Made by a program: the position numbers and the translations under genes. A DNA stretch of 64,000 nucleotides, taken from NCBI RefSeq assembly GCF_003545765.1, contig NZ_QXIO01000006.1:1-64000 (forward strand), given 5' to 3'. Origin of the DNA: Colwellia sp. RSH04. GTDB lineage: Bacteria; Pseudomonadota; Gammaproteobacteria; Enterobacterales; Alteromonadaceae. The notes under the pieces are model-generated. The model was not told the DNA's origin and did no database searches. It saw nothing but the letters and a program-made list of their open reading frames with translations. Positions 18,243 to 28,287 of the stretch are shown piece by piece (the stretch's first letter is position 1; each line of letters opens with the position of its first letter).

Positions 18243-18293
18243 TTAACTTATGCTCAAATCCTGCTAGAATTTTTTATAACTGTAGGATTTGAG
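18243..18293 (+). promoter_or_regulatory. sthA promoter flanked by a perfect inverted repeat
   Basis: CTCAAATCCT (18253-18262) and AGGATTTGAG (18284-18293) form a perfect 10-bp inverted repeat with arms 31 bp apart, about three helical turns. Between them lies a promoter-like TTAACT (18243-18248), 16 bases, TAGAAT (18265-18270) with TGC before it. The right arm includes the GAG of the sthA ribosome binding site GAGGTG. It may be a two-half-site operator, or an RNA hairpin hiding the ribosome binding site if transcription starts further upstream. Confidence 0.5.
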
Positions 18294-18302
18294 GTGTAAA
18301 TT

Positions 18303-19733
18303 TTGACAAAAACAAGTGCGAAGCCAAAAAAGAAAAATATTAACTACGATTACGATGTTATTATCATTGGTACAGGTCCTGGCGGTGAAGGAACCGCAAT
18401 GGAGCTTGCTAAGAAATATAAAAAAGTTGCCATTGTAGAACGTTACAAAGATGTCGGTGGTGGCTGCACTCATTGGGGTACGATTCCTTCAAAAGCACTC
18501 CGTCAAAGTGTCAGTCGATTAATTGACTATAATTCAAATCCATTATTTCGCGGTCACGAAAAAGCAAAGCACTTAACATTTCCTGATATTCTCAAGCACG
18601 CCTCTTCTGTTATTCGCAAACAGGTGCAATTGCGCAGCGGATTCTATGATAGAAACCGTGTTGAGCACATTGTGGGTGAAGCCTCTTTTATTAATGAAAA
18701 TACACTGAAAATAGTAAAGGATGACGACTCTGTTGATGAATTATCAGCAAAACAAATTGTTATTGCTACAGGTTCTAAGCCTTATAAACCAGATGATATC
18801 GACTTTAATCACCCTCGTGTTTACGATTCAGACACTATCTTGTCATTAAAGCACGATCCTCGTTCAATCATCATTTATGGTGCTGGTGTCATTGGTAGTG
18901 AATATGCCTCTATATTTAGAGGTTTAGGGGTTAAGGTCGACCTAATTAATACCCGTGATAGACTACTCTCTTTCCTTGATGATGAAATGTCAGATTCTTT
19001 AAGTTACCACTTATGGAATAACGGCGTAGTTATTAGACATGGCGAACAGATTGAACGGGTAGAAGCCAATGATGATGCAGTTATTGTTCATTTAGAGTCA
19101 GGTAAAAAAATGCGTGCAGATTGCTTGCTTTTTGCTAACGGACGAGCAGGTAACACAGCAGACTTAAATCTAGATAACGCTGGATTGAAAGCCGACGGAC
19201 GTGGTCAACTTAAAGTGAATGACCATTACCAAACCACAGTAAGTAACATTTATGCTGTTGGTGATGTTATTGGTTACCCCAGTTTAGCAAGTGCTGCCTA
19301 CGATCAAGGCAGATTGGCTGCATCAGCAATGATAGATAACCAAAGCACAGCAAAACTCGTTGAGGATATACCGACAGGAATTTACACCATTCCTGAAATT
19401 AGTTCAGTAGGTAAAACAGAACAAGAGTTGACCGAAGCTAAAATACCTTATGAAGTGGGTCGTTCGCAATTTAAGCATCTAGCAAGAGCACAAATTACCA
19501 ATAGCCTTGTTGGATCACTGAAGATTCTCTTTCATCGTGACACCAAAGAAATACTAGGAATTCATTGTTTTGGGGAAAATGCTGCCGAGATCATCCATAT
19601 AGGTCAAGCAATTATGCAGCAGAAAAATGGTGGAAATACCATAGAATACTTTGTCAATACAACATTCAACTATCCTACAATGGCAGAAGCATTTCGCGTT
19701 GCTGCATTAAACGGACTTAATCGATTATTTTAA
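18303..19733 (+). CDS. sthA: Soluble pyridine nucleotide transhydrogenase SthA
   Basis: Transfers hydride between NADPH and NAD+, balancing the two pools in the cytoplasm; an FAD flavoprotein of the disulfide reductase family. The 476-residue length fits. [14 protein letters not shown] binds [24 protein letters not shown] is the SthA version of the redox motif, where one of the usual two cysteines is replaced (C55 remains, T60 in place of the second). [14 protein letters not shown] binds the nicotinamide nucleotide and YAVGDVIG closes the FAD site. The start is TTG at 18303 after GAGGTG; I see no ATG that would give the N-terminus. Confidence 0.95.
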   Translation: MTKTSAKPKKKNINYDYDVIIIGTGPGGEGTAMELAKKYKKVAIVERYKDVGGGCTHWGTIPSKALRQSVSRLIDYNSNPLFRGHEKAKHLTFPDILKHASSVIRKQVQLRSGFYDRNRVEHIVGEASFINENTLKIVKDDDSVDELSAKQIVIATGSKPYKPDDIDFNHPRVYDSDTILSLKHDPRSIIIYGAGVIGSEYASIFRGLGVKVDLINTRDRLLSFLDDEMSDSLSYHLWNNGVVIRHGEQIERVEANDDAVIVHLESGKKMRADCLLFANGRAGNTADLNLDNAGLKADGRGQLKVNDHYQTTVSNIYAVGDVIGYPSLASAAYDQGRLAASAMIDNQSTAKLVEDIPTGIYTIPEISSVGKTEQELTEAKIPYEVGRSQFKHLARAQITNSLVGSLKILFHRDTKEILGIHCFGENAAEIIHIGQAIMQQKNGGNTIEYFVNTTFNYPTMAEAFRVAALNGLNRLF

Positions 19734-19739
19734 TAGCTT

Positions 19740-19778
19740 GGCAACCGATGGAGTAGCACCGAGTGTGCTTCTCTTGCC
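19740..19778. repeat. Bulged stem-loop, possible relic of a mobile element end
   Basis: GGCAA (19740-19744) pairs with TTGCC (19774-19778); inside, GAG-T-AGCAC (19751-19759) pairs with GTGCT-T-CTC (19765-19773), leaving a six-base bulge. No T tract follows, so it is not a standard sthA terminator. The gap to 19981 holds no ORF. Confidence 0.4.
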
Positions 19779-19981
19779 TAGGGCGTGTTTATCTTTGTTG
19801 ATATTTTCAGCAAGGAAGTTAAAACCCCTTTGCCTTTTATTAATATTACACAAGCATAATTTTCTTTGATTATATTAACTATTGAAATTTAGTAATAACA
19901 TATTAAGAAAAAGCATTGATTATGACGTTTAATGTATGTTAAAAAATTGTTTATAGTATAATTTATAGGCTGTAAAAACAT

Positions 19982-20485
19982 ATGACTTTCAAAGCTGTAT
20001 TGATAAGTTTAGGCATATTCGCTTCTATGAATAGTTTTGCCGCAGATAATTTTAGTATTTATTTAACGAGACATGCCGAAAAAGAAAATAGTCAAAATGA
20101 TAAAAACCCGTCATTAACACGTTGTGGAAAGGTAAGAGCACAGCAATTAGCGACGCTATTGTCATCAGCCGATATCAAACAAATTTATAGCACCACCTTT
20201 CAACGTACTATGCAAACGGCATTACCACTGTCTTTACAAGAACGTATATCTATCAAAAATTATAATCCAAGATTTTTGACACAAATAATGATGGAATTAA
20301 AACAGAATAGAGAGAATACTCTTGTTGTTGGTCATAGTGACACAACACCTATGATAGCAGAATACCTAAGCGGGCAACCTTTAGAGCAAATTAAAGAAGG
20401 TGAATATCAAACGCTCTACCAAATTCAGTTCATAGGCGAAGAAGTTGTTTTAACAACATTAACCCAGCCATTAGAGTGTAAATAA
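19982..20485 (+). CDS. Periplasmic histidine phosphatase-superfamily protein
   Basis: A 167-residue protein with a signal peptide (1-21, ending FAADN). The mature part has the R-H-A/G signature YLTRHAEK (Arg30, His31), LTRCGKVRAQQLATLL, the second arginine in IYSTTFQRTMQTA, and the second catalytic histidine in VVGHSDTTPM. This resembles SixA-like and phosphoglycerate-mutase-like branches, but SixA is cytoplasmic and this one is exported, so a periplasmic phosphatase on a small phosphoester is more likely. It appears monocistronic. The substrate cannot be told. Confidence 0.85.
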   Translation: MTFKAVLISLGIFASMNSFAADNFSIYLTRHAEKENSQNDKNPSLTRCGKVRAQQLATLLSSADIKQIYSTTFQRTMQTALPLSLQERISIKNYNPRFLTQIMMELKQNRENTLVVGHSDTTPMIAEYLSGQPLEQIKEGEYQTLYQIQFIGEEVVLTTLTQPLECK

Positions 20486-20570
20486 CCAGTATTTGGCTTA
20501 ATAAACCTTCCTCTATCAGTATTAGTTTTTCTGATTCCTACGTTAAGTTTATTTCCGCAAGACAGTAAAA

Positions 20571-20588
20571 TGGGTCACTGCTGACCCA
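20571..20588 (-). terminator. Terminator for the secreted-protein pair
   Basis: TGGGTCA (20571-20577) and TGACCCA (20582-20588) form a 7-bp stem with loop CTGC; on the minus strand TTTT follows. It lies 38 bases beyond the stop of the leftward gene. Confidence 0.6.
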
Positions 20589-20626
20589 CTCTTAACTCAT
20601 TAGCACGTTACATTAAATTTTTTCAC

Positions 20627-22069
20627 TTAGTAAATAACTAACTGAGCTTCATACAACCTATTTTCCCCTTTGATTTCTTCAAAATAAAGTGACATTTTAT
20701 AACTTTCGGTATCAATACTGACTTCATTATCTAAATCAAAGGCATCATTTGGAAAGCTTTTACGCATTTCATCTAATATCCCGTTTTGTATATATGGCCC
20801 TAAAAACCAAGGGTGTACAGTGGGCTGTAATTTCTCTTGTAAAACAAAAGCTTCTTCAATAAAGCTTATAGCTTTAATACTCTCATGTTTTGTATGTACA
20901 TAAAGATTTGAATTATAGAGTGTTAAAAAACTATTCGCTGATTTAAAGATCCTCCCGATAGGTTCTCCCATTAGGCTTTCCAACGCTTTAGTATCAATAA
21001 CATTACTTGTTTGAAGCCTAGAATATAGCTCACTAATCGTTTCAAATTGAGTTTTTCTATTCGCAGATACAGACAAACCACTATATTTATAATTGATTGA
21101 TTTTAATGTAAAACCTGTTAAAAAGTAGTGCTTTTTATTCGTTTCATCATCTCTGCTGTAATCGAAATGTAGCGTCAGGTCAGTATTATTTTGGTTGATA
21201 ATGACTTGGTTATTTTTGTTTAATTTTACATCAGAGCCTAAAGCCTGCTGAACTTTTTCTAGTGAATCATTCCGCTCTAATAATCCATTAATTGACCAAT
21301 TTTTATCATCATAAAAGTCTAGAAGCGGAATTTCATTCAATAATGTGAATGATAAAGGTGCTGAGTCCGTTTGAATCATCACCAGCTCATTATTTTTAAA
21401 ATGAAACCAGTGATTTCGTCCATAGCCCAAAATTAACTCTTCATCAGATATTTTTAATTCCACACTAGGATCCCCCAGTATATTATTAACTTCTTTATAA
21501 GGGGTAGAAAGAGCAATACCATAAACCCCTTCTTTTATTGACACTTCATTAGTTGTTACTTCTGGGCGATGTAATTTGTGTACCGTTGGAGGCATAAATA
21601 CAAACTTAGTTTCTATACGAGTTGTATTACTTATTGTTTTTATCTGCTTCAACCCCTCTTCATTGTATGGAGTTGCAGTTGAGCTCAACTTAAATGCTTT
21701 TTTATCGTATCGAATTAAATCAGCTTCATAAATAACAGAGTATTCAGAAAAAGGTGTAGACGATCGTTTATTATAGGATTGAGTTGGATTAAGTACTTTT
21801 TTAACTCTCTTGCTAACAAGAATAACTGCATCCGCACCAACAGAAGCCGCTTTTATTCTGAGCTTGTTAATTAGTTCACTGTTTGTTTTTTTACTTGAAG
21901 GTTCATAGGTTTTCTTTTTTGCACTGTAGGACTTAAGTACTTCATAGTCAGATGCTGGATAGTAATTTAAAATATAAGGTAAAGTATCGCTAGCATAAAT
22001 AGGACATGAAATTGTAAGAGCAACCATCAACAAAACTGTTGAGGATAAATGCTTTAACTTGCTTATCAT
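20627..22069 (-). CDS. Exported protein of unknown function
   Basis: About 480 residues from the ATG at 22069, preceded by AAAGGA; this opens a signal peptide MISKLKHLSSTVLLMV...PIYAS, so the upstream in-frame start at 22108 is rejected. The N-terminal mature part (ILNYYPASDYEVLKSYSAKK, LRIKAASVGADAVILVSKRV) resembles small exported proteins that sort repeated A-x-x-x-GADAV motifs. The middle part has YGIALSTPYKEVNNILGDPSVEL and DSLEKVQQALGSDVKL, two similar repeats of the kind seen in proteins judging a 'flow' of small domains. I do not recognise a named family. Ten bases separate it from the lipoprotein gene upstream; the two form an operon. Confidence 0.55.
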   Translation of the reverse strand: MISKLKHLSSTVLLMVALTISCPIYASDTLPYILNYYPASDYEVLKSYSAKKKTYEPSSKKTNSELINKLRIKAASVGADAVILVSKRVKKVLNPTQSYNKRSSTPFSEYSVIYEADLIRYDKKAFKLSSTATPYNEEGLKQIKTISNTTRIETKFVFMPPTVHKLHRPEVTTNEVSIKEGVYGIALSTPYKEVNNILGDPSVELKISDEELILGYGRNHWFHFKNNELVMIQTDSAPLSFTLLNEIPLLDFYDDKNWSINGLLERNDSLEKVQQALGSDVKLNKNNQVIINQNNTDLTLHFDYSRDDETNKKHYFLTGFTLKSINYKYSGLSVSANRKTQFETISELYSRLQTSNVIDTKALESLMGEPIGRIFKSANSFLTLYNSNLYVHTKHESIKAISFIEEAFVLQEKLQPTVHPWFLGPYIQNGILDEMRKSFPNDAFDLDNEVSIDTESYKMSLYFEEIKGENRLYEAQLVIY

Positions 22070-22079
22070 AATTATTCCT

Positions 22080-23213
22080 TTATTTTTTTTCAGACATCGA
22101 TAAACCATAACTGATTAATGTTTTATCTTGATTCAATTTGCTAAGCAGAGAGGATACTTTTGGATGAAGTGCCATAAACGACTGTTGCTCAATTACTGAT
22201 TTTTCTAATACTGGCATTTTTATACTACTTGCTTGCCTATAAAACTCAATCGCTTTTACCGACTCTCTGTGGTTATTAATATGAGTCTCAATAGGCTCTA
22301 CTAAAGTAAATGTCTTTTGTTCTAATTTGAACCATTCTGCATACCATGTCGCATGTCTGTTACCGTTACCTAGCGCACTAGCTAATGATAAATTCTCAAC
22401 TAAGGTTGTATAGGGAAAGTAATCATTCTGTGCTTTTCTAAAACTCACTTTCATCTCTGCTTCAGCTAAATTAGATTCAACTTGAGATAATACTTCAACA
22501 CTAGCTTCAAATAACGCATGGTTGACTCGGTGTAATTCTTCAGCACTATGATAAAGCGCTATATTAATTAAATATTCACTTAAACCATTTATCTTTCTTA
22601 ACTGAACTAAAAGACCTTGATGCCATTCTCCATTATCTAAGATATGGCTAGTACTTTCATTTTTCTCTATTAAGCTAATCGCTTTATTAAGAGATTGTGC
22701 ACTTTTCCCTAACTGCTCAAGAATTTGATTAATGGTAATCAAACTCCACTCTAACACTTTTTTATTTTGATACTTTTCAAGTAAAGGCAATAAGTTTTCG
22801 GGTAATAAGTTGTATGATGTTTTAATATGCTTTTCTACACTTAATAACCATTCAATTTTTTTACCTGTGATAACCAACATTTCTCGGCTCTCTAATGCAG
22901 GCCATGTTCTATAAGATTTTTGACTTAGCAGATATGCTTGGTAATGCATACCCGATGCTTGTAGCGTTTTCGCTTTTTTATATGAATCAGACGCTTGTTT
23001 GGCTAGTTTAAATGAGGCTTGATATTCTTTTGGATCGAGTTCATACAAACGGGTCAAAGCTACAGTAATGCGTTCAATCTTTTTAGAAGCAATTGCATGT
23101 TCATAATCTACCAGTGCAGCTTTATGTTCTGGTGTTGTGCATCCGAATAACACAACCGTAAATAGAACACATAATATTCGTAAATACTTTTGTAAAATAC
23201 ACGCCTCCATCAC
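22080..23213 (-). CDS. Predicted lipoprotein, helical, unknown function
   Basis: A 377-residue protein with a type II signal peptide: a hydrophobic core then L-F-G-C-T-T, the lipobox cysteine at residue 25. The mature protein is almost all alpha-helical with TPR-like spacing (ALVDYEHAIASKKIERITVALTRLYELDPKEYQ; SYKKAKTLQASGMHYQAYLLSQKSYRTWP). No enzymatic motif is visible. The start is GTG 23213 or ATG 23210; AAAGGA stands just upstream. The gene for a second exported protein follows after 10 bases, so the lipoprotein may be its periplasmic scaffold. A bidirectional terminator separates it from the malic enzyme gene. Confidence 0.6.
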   Translation of the reverse strand: MMEACILQKYLRILCVLFTVVLFGCTTPEHKAALVDYEHAIASKKIERITVALTRLYELDPKEYQASFKLAKQASDSYKKAKTLQASGMHYQAYLLSQKSYRTWPALESREMLVITGKKIEWLLSVEKHIKTSYNLLPENLLPLLEKYQNKKVLEWSLITINQILEQLGKSAQSLNKAISLIEKNESTSHILDNGEWHQGLLVQLRKINGLSEYLINIALYHSAEELHRVNHALFEASVEVLSQVESNLAEAEMKVSFRKAQNDYFPYTTLVENLSLASALGNGNRHATWYAEWFKLEQKTFTLVEPIETHINNHRESVKAIEFYRQASSIKMPVLEKSVIEQQSFMALHPKVSSLLSKLNQDKTLISYGLSMSEKK

Positions 23214-23316
23214 TAATTTTCCTTTGTTTTTAATTATCTCAAATTGTTGTACATCATAAAGAATAAGTAGAAGGATTAATACCTTAAAGAATTTAAGCAG
23301 ACATTATGCTTTTCAA

Positions 23317-23352
23317 TAAAAAAGCCACAGCAATGATGCTGTGGCTTTTTTA
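23317..23352. terminator. Bidirectional terminator
   Basis: AAAGCCACAGCA (23321-23332) and TGCTGTGGCTTT (23337-23348) with loop ATGA, flanked by A and T tracts on both sides. In use it ends the leftward malic enzyme gene, or rather the transcript arriving from the right would end before it; the stop of the malic enzyme lies at 23404, so the minus-strand reading is the relevant one. Confidence 0.85.
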
Positions 23353-23403
23353 TATCAATTAATATGGGTGATTTTTATCGCACTTACAAACTGTTGTTAA
23401 GGT

Positions 23404-24645
23404 TTATTCCATGTAGTTTTCAGGTAAATCTAACGCCGCTACACCAGAGTCAATTGCAGCTTTTGCAACAGCTTTAGCGACAACTCCACACAACCTCGAA
23501 TCCATCGGTTTTGGAATAATGTAATCTTTACCAAAGCTTAACTCTGTCGTGCCACTCGCTGATAACACTTCAGCTGGCACCGGCTCTTTAGCTAAAGCAC
23601 GAATCGCATGAACAGCTGCTACTTTCATTTCATCATTGATAGTACGCGCTCGAACATCTAATGCACCACGGAATATGAATGGAAAACACAACACATTATT
23701 TACTTGATTAGGGTAATCTGAACGACCCGTTGCCATGATTAAGTCATCACGTGCTGCAAGTGCTAATTCAGGTTTTATTTCTGGATCAGGGTTAGAACAG
23801 GCAAAAATTACTGGGTTGTTTGCCATCATTTTAACCTGTTCTTGACTTAATAAATTAGGGCCAGACACACCAACAAATACATCTGCGCCTTTAATGGCAT
23901 CATCTAATGTTCGTTTATCAGTATTATTAGCAAATAATTTTTTATAATCATTAAGATCGTCACGACGTGTATGAACGATACCTTTTGAATCAAGCATGTA
24001 AATTTTTTCACGCTGCGCACCACACTTAATTAATAGTTCCATGCAAGCAATAGCGGCTGCACCTGCACCTAAACAAACAATATTGGCTTGGTTAATGTCT
24101 TTACCTTGAATATCAAGTGCATTCATCATACCTGCAGCAGTTACAATAGCAGTGCCGTGTTGGTCATCATGAAAAACAGGGATTCTACAGCGCTCAATCA
24201 ATGCTTTCTCTATAGCAAAACACTCAGGTGCTTTAATATCTTCTAAATTAATGCCACCAAAACTATCTGCAATATTTGCAACCGTATTAACAAACTCTTC
24301 AACGGTCTTATGCTTGACTTCAATATCAAATGAATCAATATTTGCAAAACGCTTAAATAATAAAGCTTTACCTTCCATAACAGGCTTAGATGCCATTGGG
24401 CCTAAGTTACCTAGACCTAATACTGCAGTACCATTACTGATTACTGCAACCGTATTACCTTTTGCAGTGTATTTATAAACATCATCAGGGTTTTCGGCTA
24501 TTTCTCGACATGGTTCAGCAACACCAGGACTATAAGCTAAAGATAAATCTTCACTCGTTTCAGCAGCGGTTGTTAATTGAACGCTGATCTTACCTGGCGT
24601 TGGTGATGAATGATAATCTAAAGCTTGTTGACGTAAGTCTGTCAT
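23404..24645 (-). CDS. NAD(P)-dependent malic enzyme (short form)
   Basis: Oxidative decarboxylation of malate to pyruvate. At 413 residues it is the short form: malic enzyme N-terminal domain (about 15-150, with YSPGVAEPCREIA, GTAVLGLGNLGPMASKPVMEGKALLFK and LEDIKAPECF) and NAD-binding domain (about 160-390, with HDDQHGTAIVTAAG, CLGAGAAAIACMELL and FACSNPDPEI). It lacks the C-terminal phosphotransacetylase-like domain of the longer MaeB, so allosteric control should differ. Cofactor preference cannot be read safely. It is monocistronic, with its own upstream region of about 600 bases and a strong terminator. Confidence 0.93.
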   Translation of the reverse strand: MTDLRQQALDYHSSPTPGKISVQLTTAAETSEDLSLAYSPGVAEPCREIAENPDDVYKYTAKGNTVAVISNGTAVLGLGNLGPMASKPVMEGKALLFKRFANIDSFDIEVKHKTVEEFVNTVANIADSFGGINLEDIKAPECFAIEKALIERCRIPVFHDDQHGTAIVTAAGMMNALDIQGKDINQANIVCLGAGAAAIACMELLIKCGAQREKIYMLDSKGIVHTRRDDLNDYKKLFANNTDKRTLDDAIKGADVFVGVSGPNLLSQEQVKMMANNPVIFACSNPDPEIKPELALAARDDLIMATGRSDYPNQVNNVLCFPFIFRGALDVRARTINDEMKVAAVHAIRALAKEPVPAEVLSASGTTELSFGKDYIIPKPMDSRLCGVVAKAVAKAAIDSGVAALDLPENYME

Positions 24646-24989
24646 GGTGTTTTCCTAATGCGTTGAAGTTATGGTCTGTATGAGCATGCTTGCTGCTTAA
24701 TGTATTAAGCTATTTTTATTATGTTTATATGGTATTGTAAAAATCTGAAGCCGTACAAGCCCATTTATCTATATAAAATCGCTGTAAGCTATAAAGAATG
24801 TAACCTTATAATTAACTAATTACCTATTAATTTCCTTAATAGTGATTATTAGCGCGGTATTATACAACGAAACAGCCACATCATCTGGTAAGACTAGCTA
24901 ACATGTTAATAAGCTTATAGTTCTACTATTCTGCTAGCCTAAACGCCCTGCTATGGCTTATTTTAATTCATTTTTTCGCTGGATTATTT

Positions 24990-25184
24990 AACCTCAGCTC
25001 GGGATAATAAATAGCTCCCTAGCAGCTATTTTTCCTTACTTCTGTGTTTAATTCATAAACAATAGAATAACTATTCTTAATGAATTTGCCTTGAATGAAA
25101 AGAACTATCAAGCTAGTGAGTTGCTGAAACCACAAGTATAACAATTTCAAACGATTAACTTATCTCTTAACCCGAGCTGAGGTT
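24990..25184. mobile_element. Candidate MITE with 14-bp terminal inverted repeats
   Basis: AACCTCAGCTCGGG (24990-25003) and CCCGAGCTGAGGTT (25171-25184) are perfect inverted repeats at the ends of a 195-bp segment; the similarity continues inward with mismatches for about 12 bases. ATTT flanks both sides (24986-24989, 25185-25188), and the direct match can be drawn as up to seven bases (TTATTTA), since repeat and target share bases. There is no ORF inside. It lies in the 617-base gap between the malic enzyme and purA. The remainder of the gap holds only a leftward TATAAT followed by ACCGCGC near 24860 that may be the malic enzyme promoter. Confidence 0.65.
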
Positions 25185-25210
25185 ATTTACTGCTAGTTAA
25201 ATTTTTCCAA

Positions 25211-25235
25211 AAAAAAGTCCAGCATTGGCTGGACT
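25211..25235 (-). terminator. purA terminator
   Basis: AGTCCAGC (25216-25223) and GCTGGACT (25228-25235) with loop ATTG; on the minus strand a run of T follows. It lies just beyond the purA stop codon. Confidence 0.9.
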
Positions 25236-25262
25236 CTTAATAAAAACGAAATTTACAAATTA

Positions 25263-26579
<1,317 letters not shown>

Positions 26580-26620
26580 TTAGGCGGGGATTTTAGCAAA
26601 AATCAAATATGAGTCCAAGG

Positions 26621-26659
26621 AAAAATTGTGCATTTTTTCTGCTTAAAAAAAATGCACAA
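26621..26659 (-). terminator. Terminator between the secreted protein gene and purA
   Basis: TTGTGCATTTTTT (26626-26638) pairs with an A-run plus ATGCACAA (ending 26659); on the minus strand TTTTT (26621-26625) follows the stem. It ends the gene at 26700 before purA begins. Confidence 0.8.
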
Positions 26660-26699
26660 TAAAGTTAAGGGTTTAAGTCGCATTTAGTCTTAGTTTAAA

Positions 26700-27299
26700 T
26701 TAACGATAACCCCATGGTGCTTTGGGTATATCTATTGGCTTGGTTAAATCAAAATCAACGCGAAACTCACGTCCTTGCCTAATTAAGCGATAGCTAAATG
26801 TATCTGGATATATATACATTTGCCAAGTATTCCCTACTGATTGTGGGATAGCTTGTTTTATAAATAACTCTTTTGAGTATTGATCGGCGGGAAAAGATTG
26901 CATATTTGGCCAACCTGCATCAATAGTATGTCCGCCATACATGGTTGATTGATCAGAACTACCGTCTTCATGTCGATGATCATGCTTTAATGATAAACCA
27001 GAACCTGTTTTAGTAATTAGCCAAGTTCTTGATGCATCATCGCCTACATGAAAAGGTACTTGAAGCTGTCTTTCATCACACTTTCTAATATGCATGATCA
27101 ATTTTTTATCTGAAAAACTGCTACTAGGTGCATTATCAACAGTCACCTTTCCTTGATAAGCTTTACCGCAATGCTTAGCGATATTATCAAAAAATTTATC
27201 ATGACTCGGAATAGAAACGAGCGGCGCTTCTTTTGCGCTAGCTATAGGCGATACTAAAAAAACTATAACGAATAAAACAGACATTTTATAAATATTCAT
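26700..27299 (-). CDS. Secreted protein of unknown function
   Basis: A 199-residue protein with a signal peptide (1-22, ending ASA). Mature segments include a pair of cysteines (HCGKAYQG and IRKCDERQLQ) that may form a disulfide, a histidine-rich stretch LKHDHRHEDGS, and GGHTIDAGWPNMQSFPAD. Strand-rich prediction suggests a small beta-sandwich. I recognise similar proteins in marine bacteria only as hypothetical. In E. coli the place between hflC and purA is taken by yjeT; this is a different, unrelated gene, isolated by terminators on both sides and so transcribed alone. Confidence 0.6.
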   Translation of the reverse strand: MNIYKMSVLFVIVFLVSPIASAKEAPLVSIPSHDKFFDNIAKHCGKAYQGKVTVDNAPSSSFSDKKLIMHIRKCDERQLQVPFHVGDDASRTWLITKTGSGLSLKHDHRHEDGSSDQSTMYGGHTIDAGWPNMQSFPADQYSKELFIKQAIPQSVGNTWQMYIYPDTFSYRLIRQGREFRVDFDLTKPIDIPKAPWGYR

Positions 27300-27350
27300 A
27301 TTAACTCAATCAAATTATTAGAGAACGTTATTATTAATATTTCAGCGACA

Positions 27351-27378
27351 AAAAAGCCAGCAAATTTGCTGGCTTTTT
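27351..27378. terminator. Bidirectional terminator after hflC
   Basis: A perfect palindrome AAAAAGCCAGCAAA / TTTGCTGGCTTTTT. On the minus strand it ends the hflX-hflK-hflC transcript 19 bases beyond the hflC stop. Confidence 0.9.
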
Positions 27379-27396
27379 AATTATTACGAAGTAAAA

Positions 27397-28284
27397 TTAC
27401 TTCTTCGGCTTCATACCATCTTTAAGGTACTGAAAGAATTCACTGTCAGGTTTTACAACCATTATATCATTCTTACTATTAAAGCTTTTTTCATAAGCCT
27501 CTAAGCTACGGTAAAAACTATAAAATTCAGCATCTTTATTGTAAGCATCCGCATAGACTTTAGCAGCTAACGCATCACCCTCACCACGAATAGTAAAAGA
27601 GTTCTTTTGCGCTTCTGCAAGCATAACAGTCACTTTAGCATCAATAGTTGCTCGAATAATCTCAGCTTGCTCTTGACCTTCTGAACGATGTTCTTTTGCC
27701 ACAGCTGTACGTTCAGCACGCATACGATCATAAATTGAGTTACTGATCTCTGTGGGTAAGTTTATCGCTTTAACTCTAACATCAACAACTTCAATACCTA
27801 GATCTTCACGGCTACTACTAGCGCTTTCTAACGCTTGCATCATAAGATTTGATCGATCTCCTGATACAATTTCTTTAATGGTACGGTTACCAAACTCAGT
27901 ACGTAGACCATTATTTACCTTTTGTTTCAGTAATGCACGAGCATTATCAACCGAACCAGATGTACGTAAATAGTATGTTGAAAAATCGACAATTCGCCAT
28001 TTAACAAATGAGTCGACCATTAAATCTTTCTTCTCTGAGGTAACAAAACGATCTGGCGCTTCATCTAATGTTTGAATACGCGCATCAAGTTTTTTTACTG
28101 ACTCAATGAAGGGTATTTTAAAATGTAGTCCCGGTTCAAAAACCATCATTTCATCTGTAGCAGAATCACGCTTTATTTTTGAAAATTGAAATACAATACC
28201 ACGTTGTCCTTCATATACGATAAACACAGAAGAAACAGTTAAAATAAATAATAAAGATATAATTGCAATGGAAAGATTTTTCAT
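27397..28284 (-). CDS. hflC: FtsH protease modulator HflC
   Basis: A 295-residue SPFH/prohibitin-domain membrane protein with one N-terminal transmembrane helix (about 4-22) and a large periplasmic part. With HflK it forms a cage around FtsH that limits access of membrane substrates. VYEGQRGIVFQFSKI, KIPFIESVKKLDARIQTLD and the charged coiled coil rich in RAERTAVAKEHRSEGQEQAEIIRA are typical. Three bases separate it from hflK, so the two are translationally coupled. Confidence 0.97.
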   Translation of the reverse strand: MKNLSIAIISLLFILTVSSVFIVYEGQRGIVFQFSKIKRDSATDEMMVFEPGLHFKIPFIESVKKLDARIQTLDEAPDRFVTSEKKDLMVDSFVKWRIVDFSTYYLRTSGSVDNARALLKQKVNNGLRTEFGNRTIKEIVSGDRSNLMMQALESASSSREDLGIEVVDVRVKAINLPTEISNSIYDRMRAERTAVAKEHRSEGQEQAEIIRATIDAKVTVMLAEAQKNSFTIRGEGDALAAKVYADAYNKDAEFYSFYRSLEAYEKSFNSKNDIMVVKPDSEFFQYLKDGMKPKK

Positions 28285-28287
28285 TGA

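Noticed and set aside
19740-19778. sthA terminator
   Set aside because: The stem has a large bulge and no T tract, so it was listed only as a stem-loop.
24251-24478. Rightward ORF inside the malic enzyme gene
   Set aside because: Antisense shadow of a highly conserved enzyme sequence.
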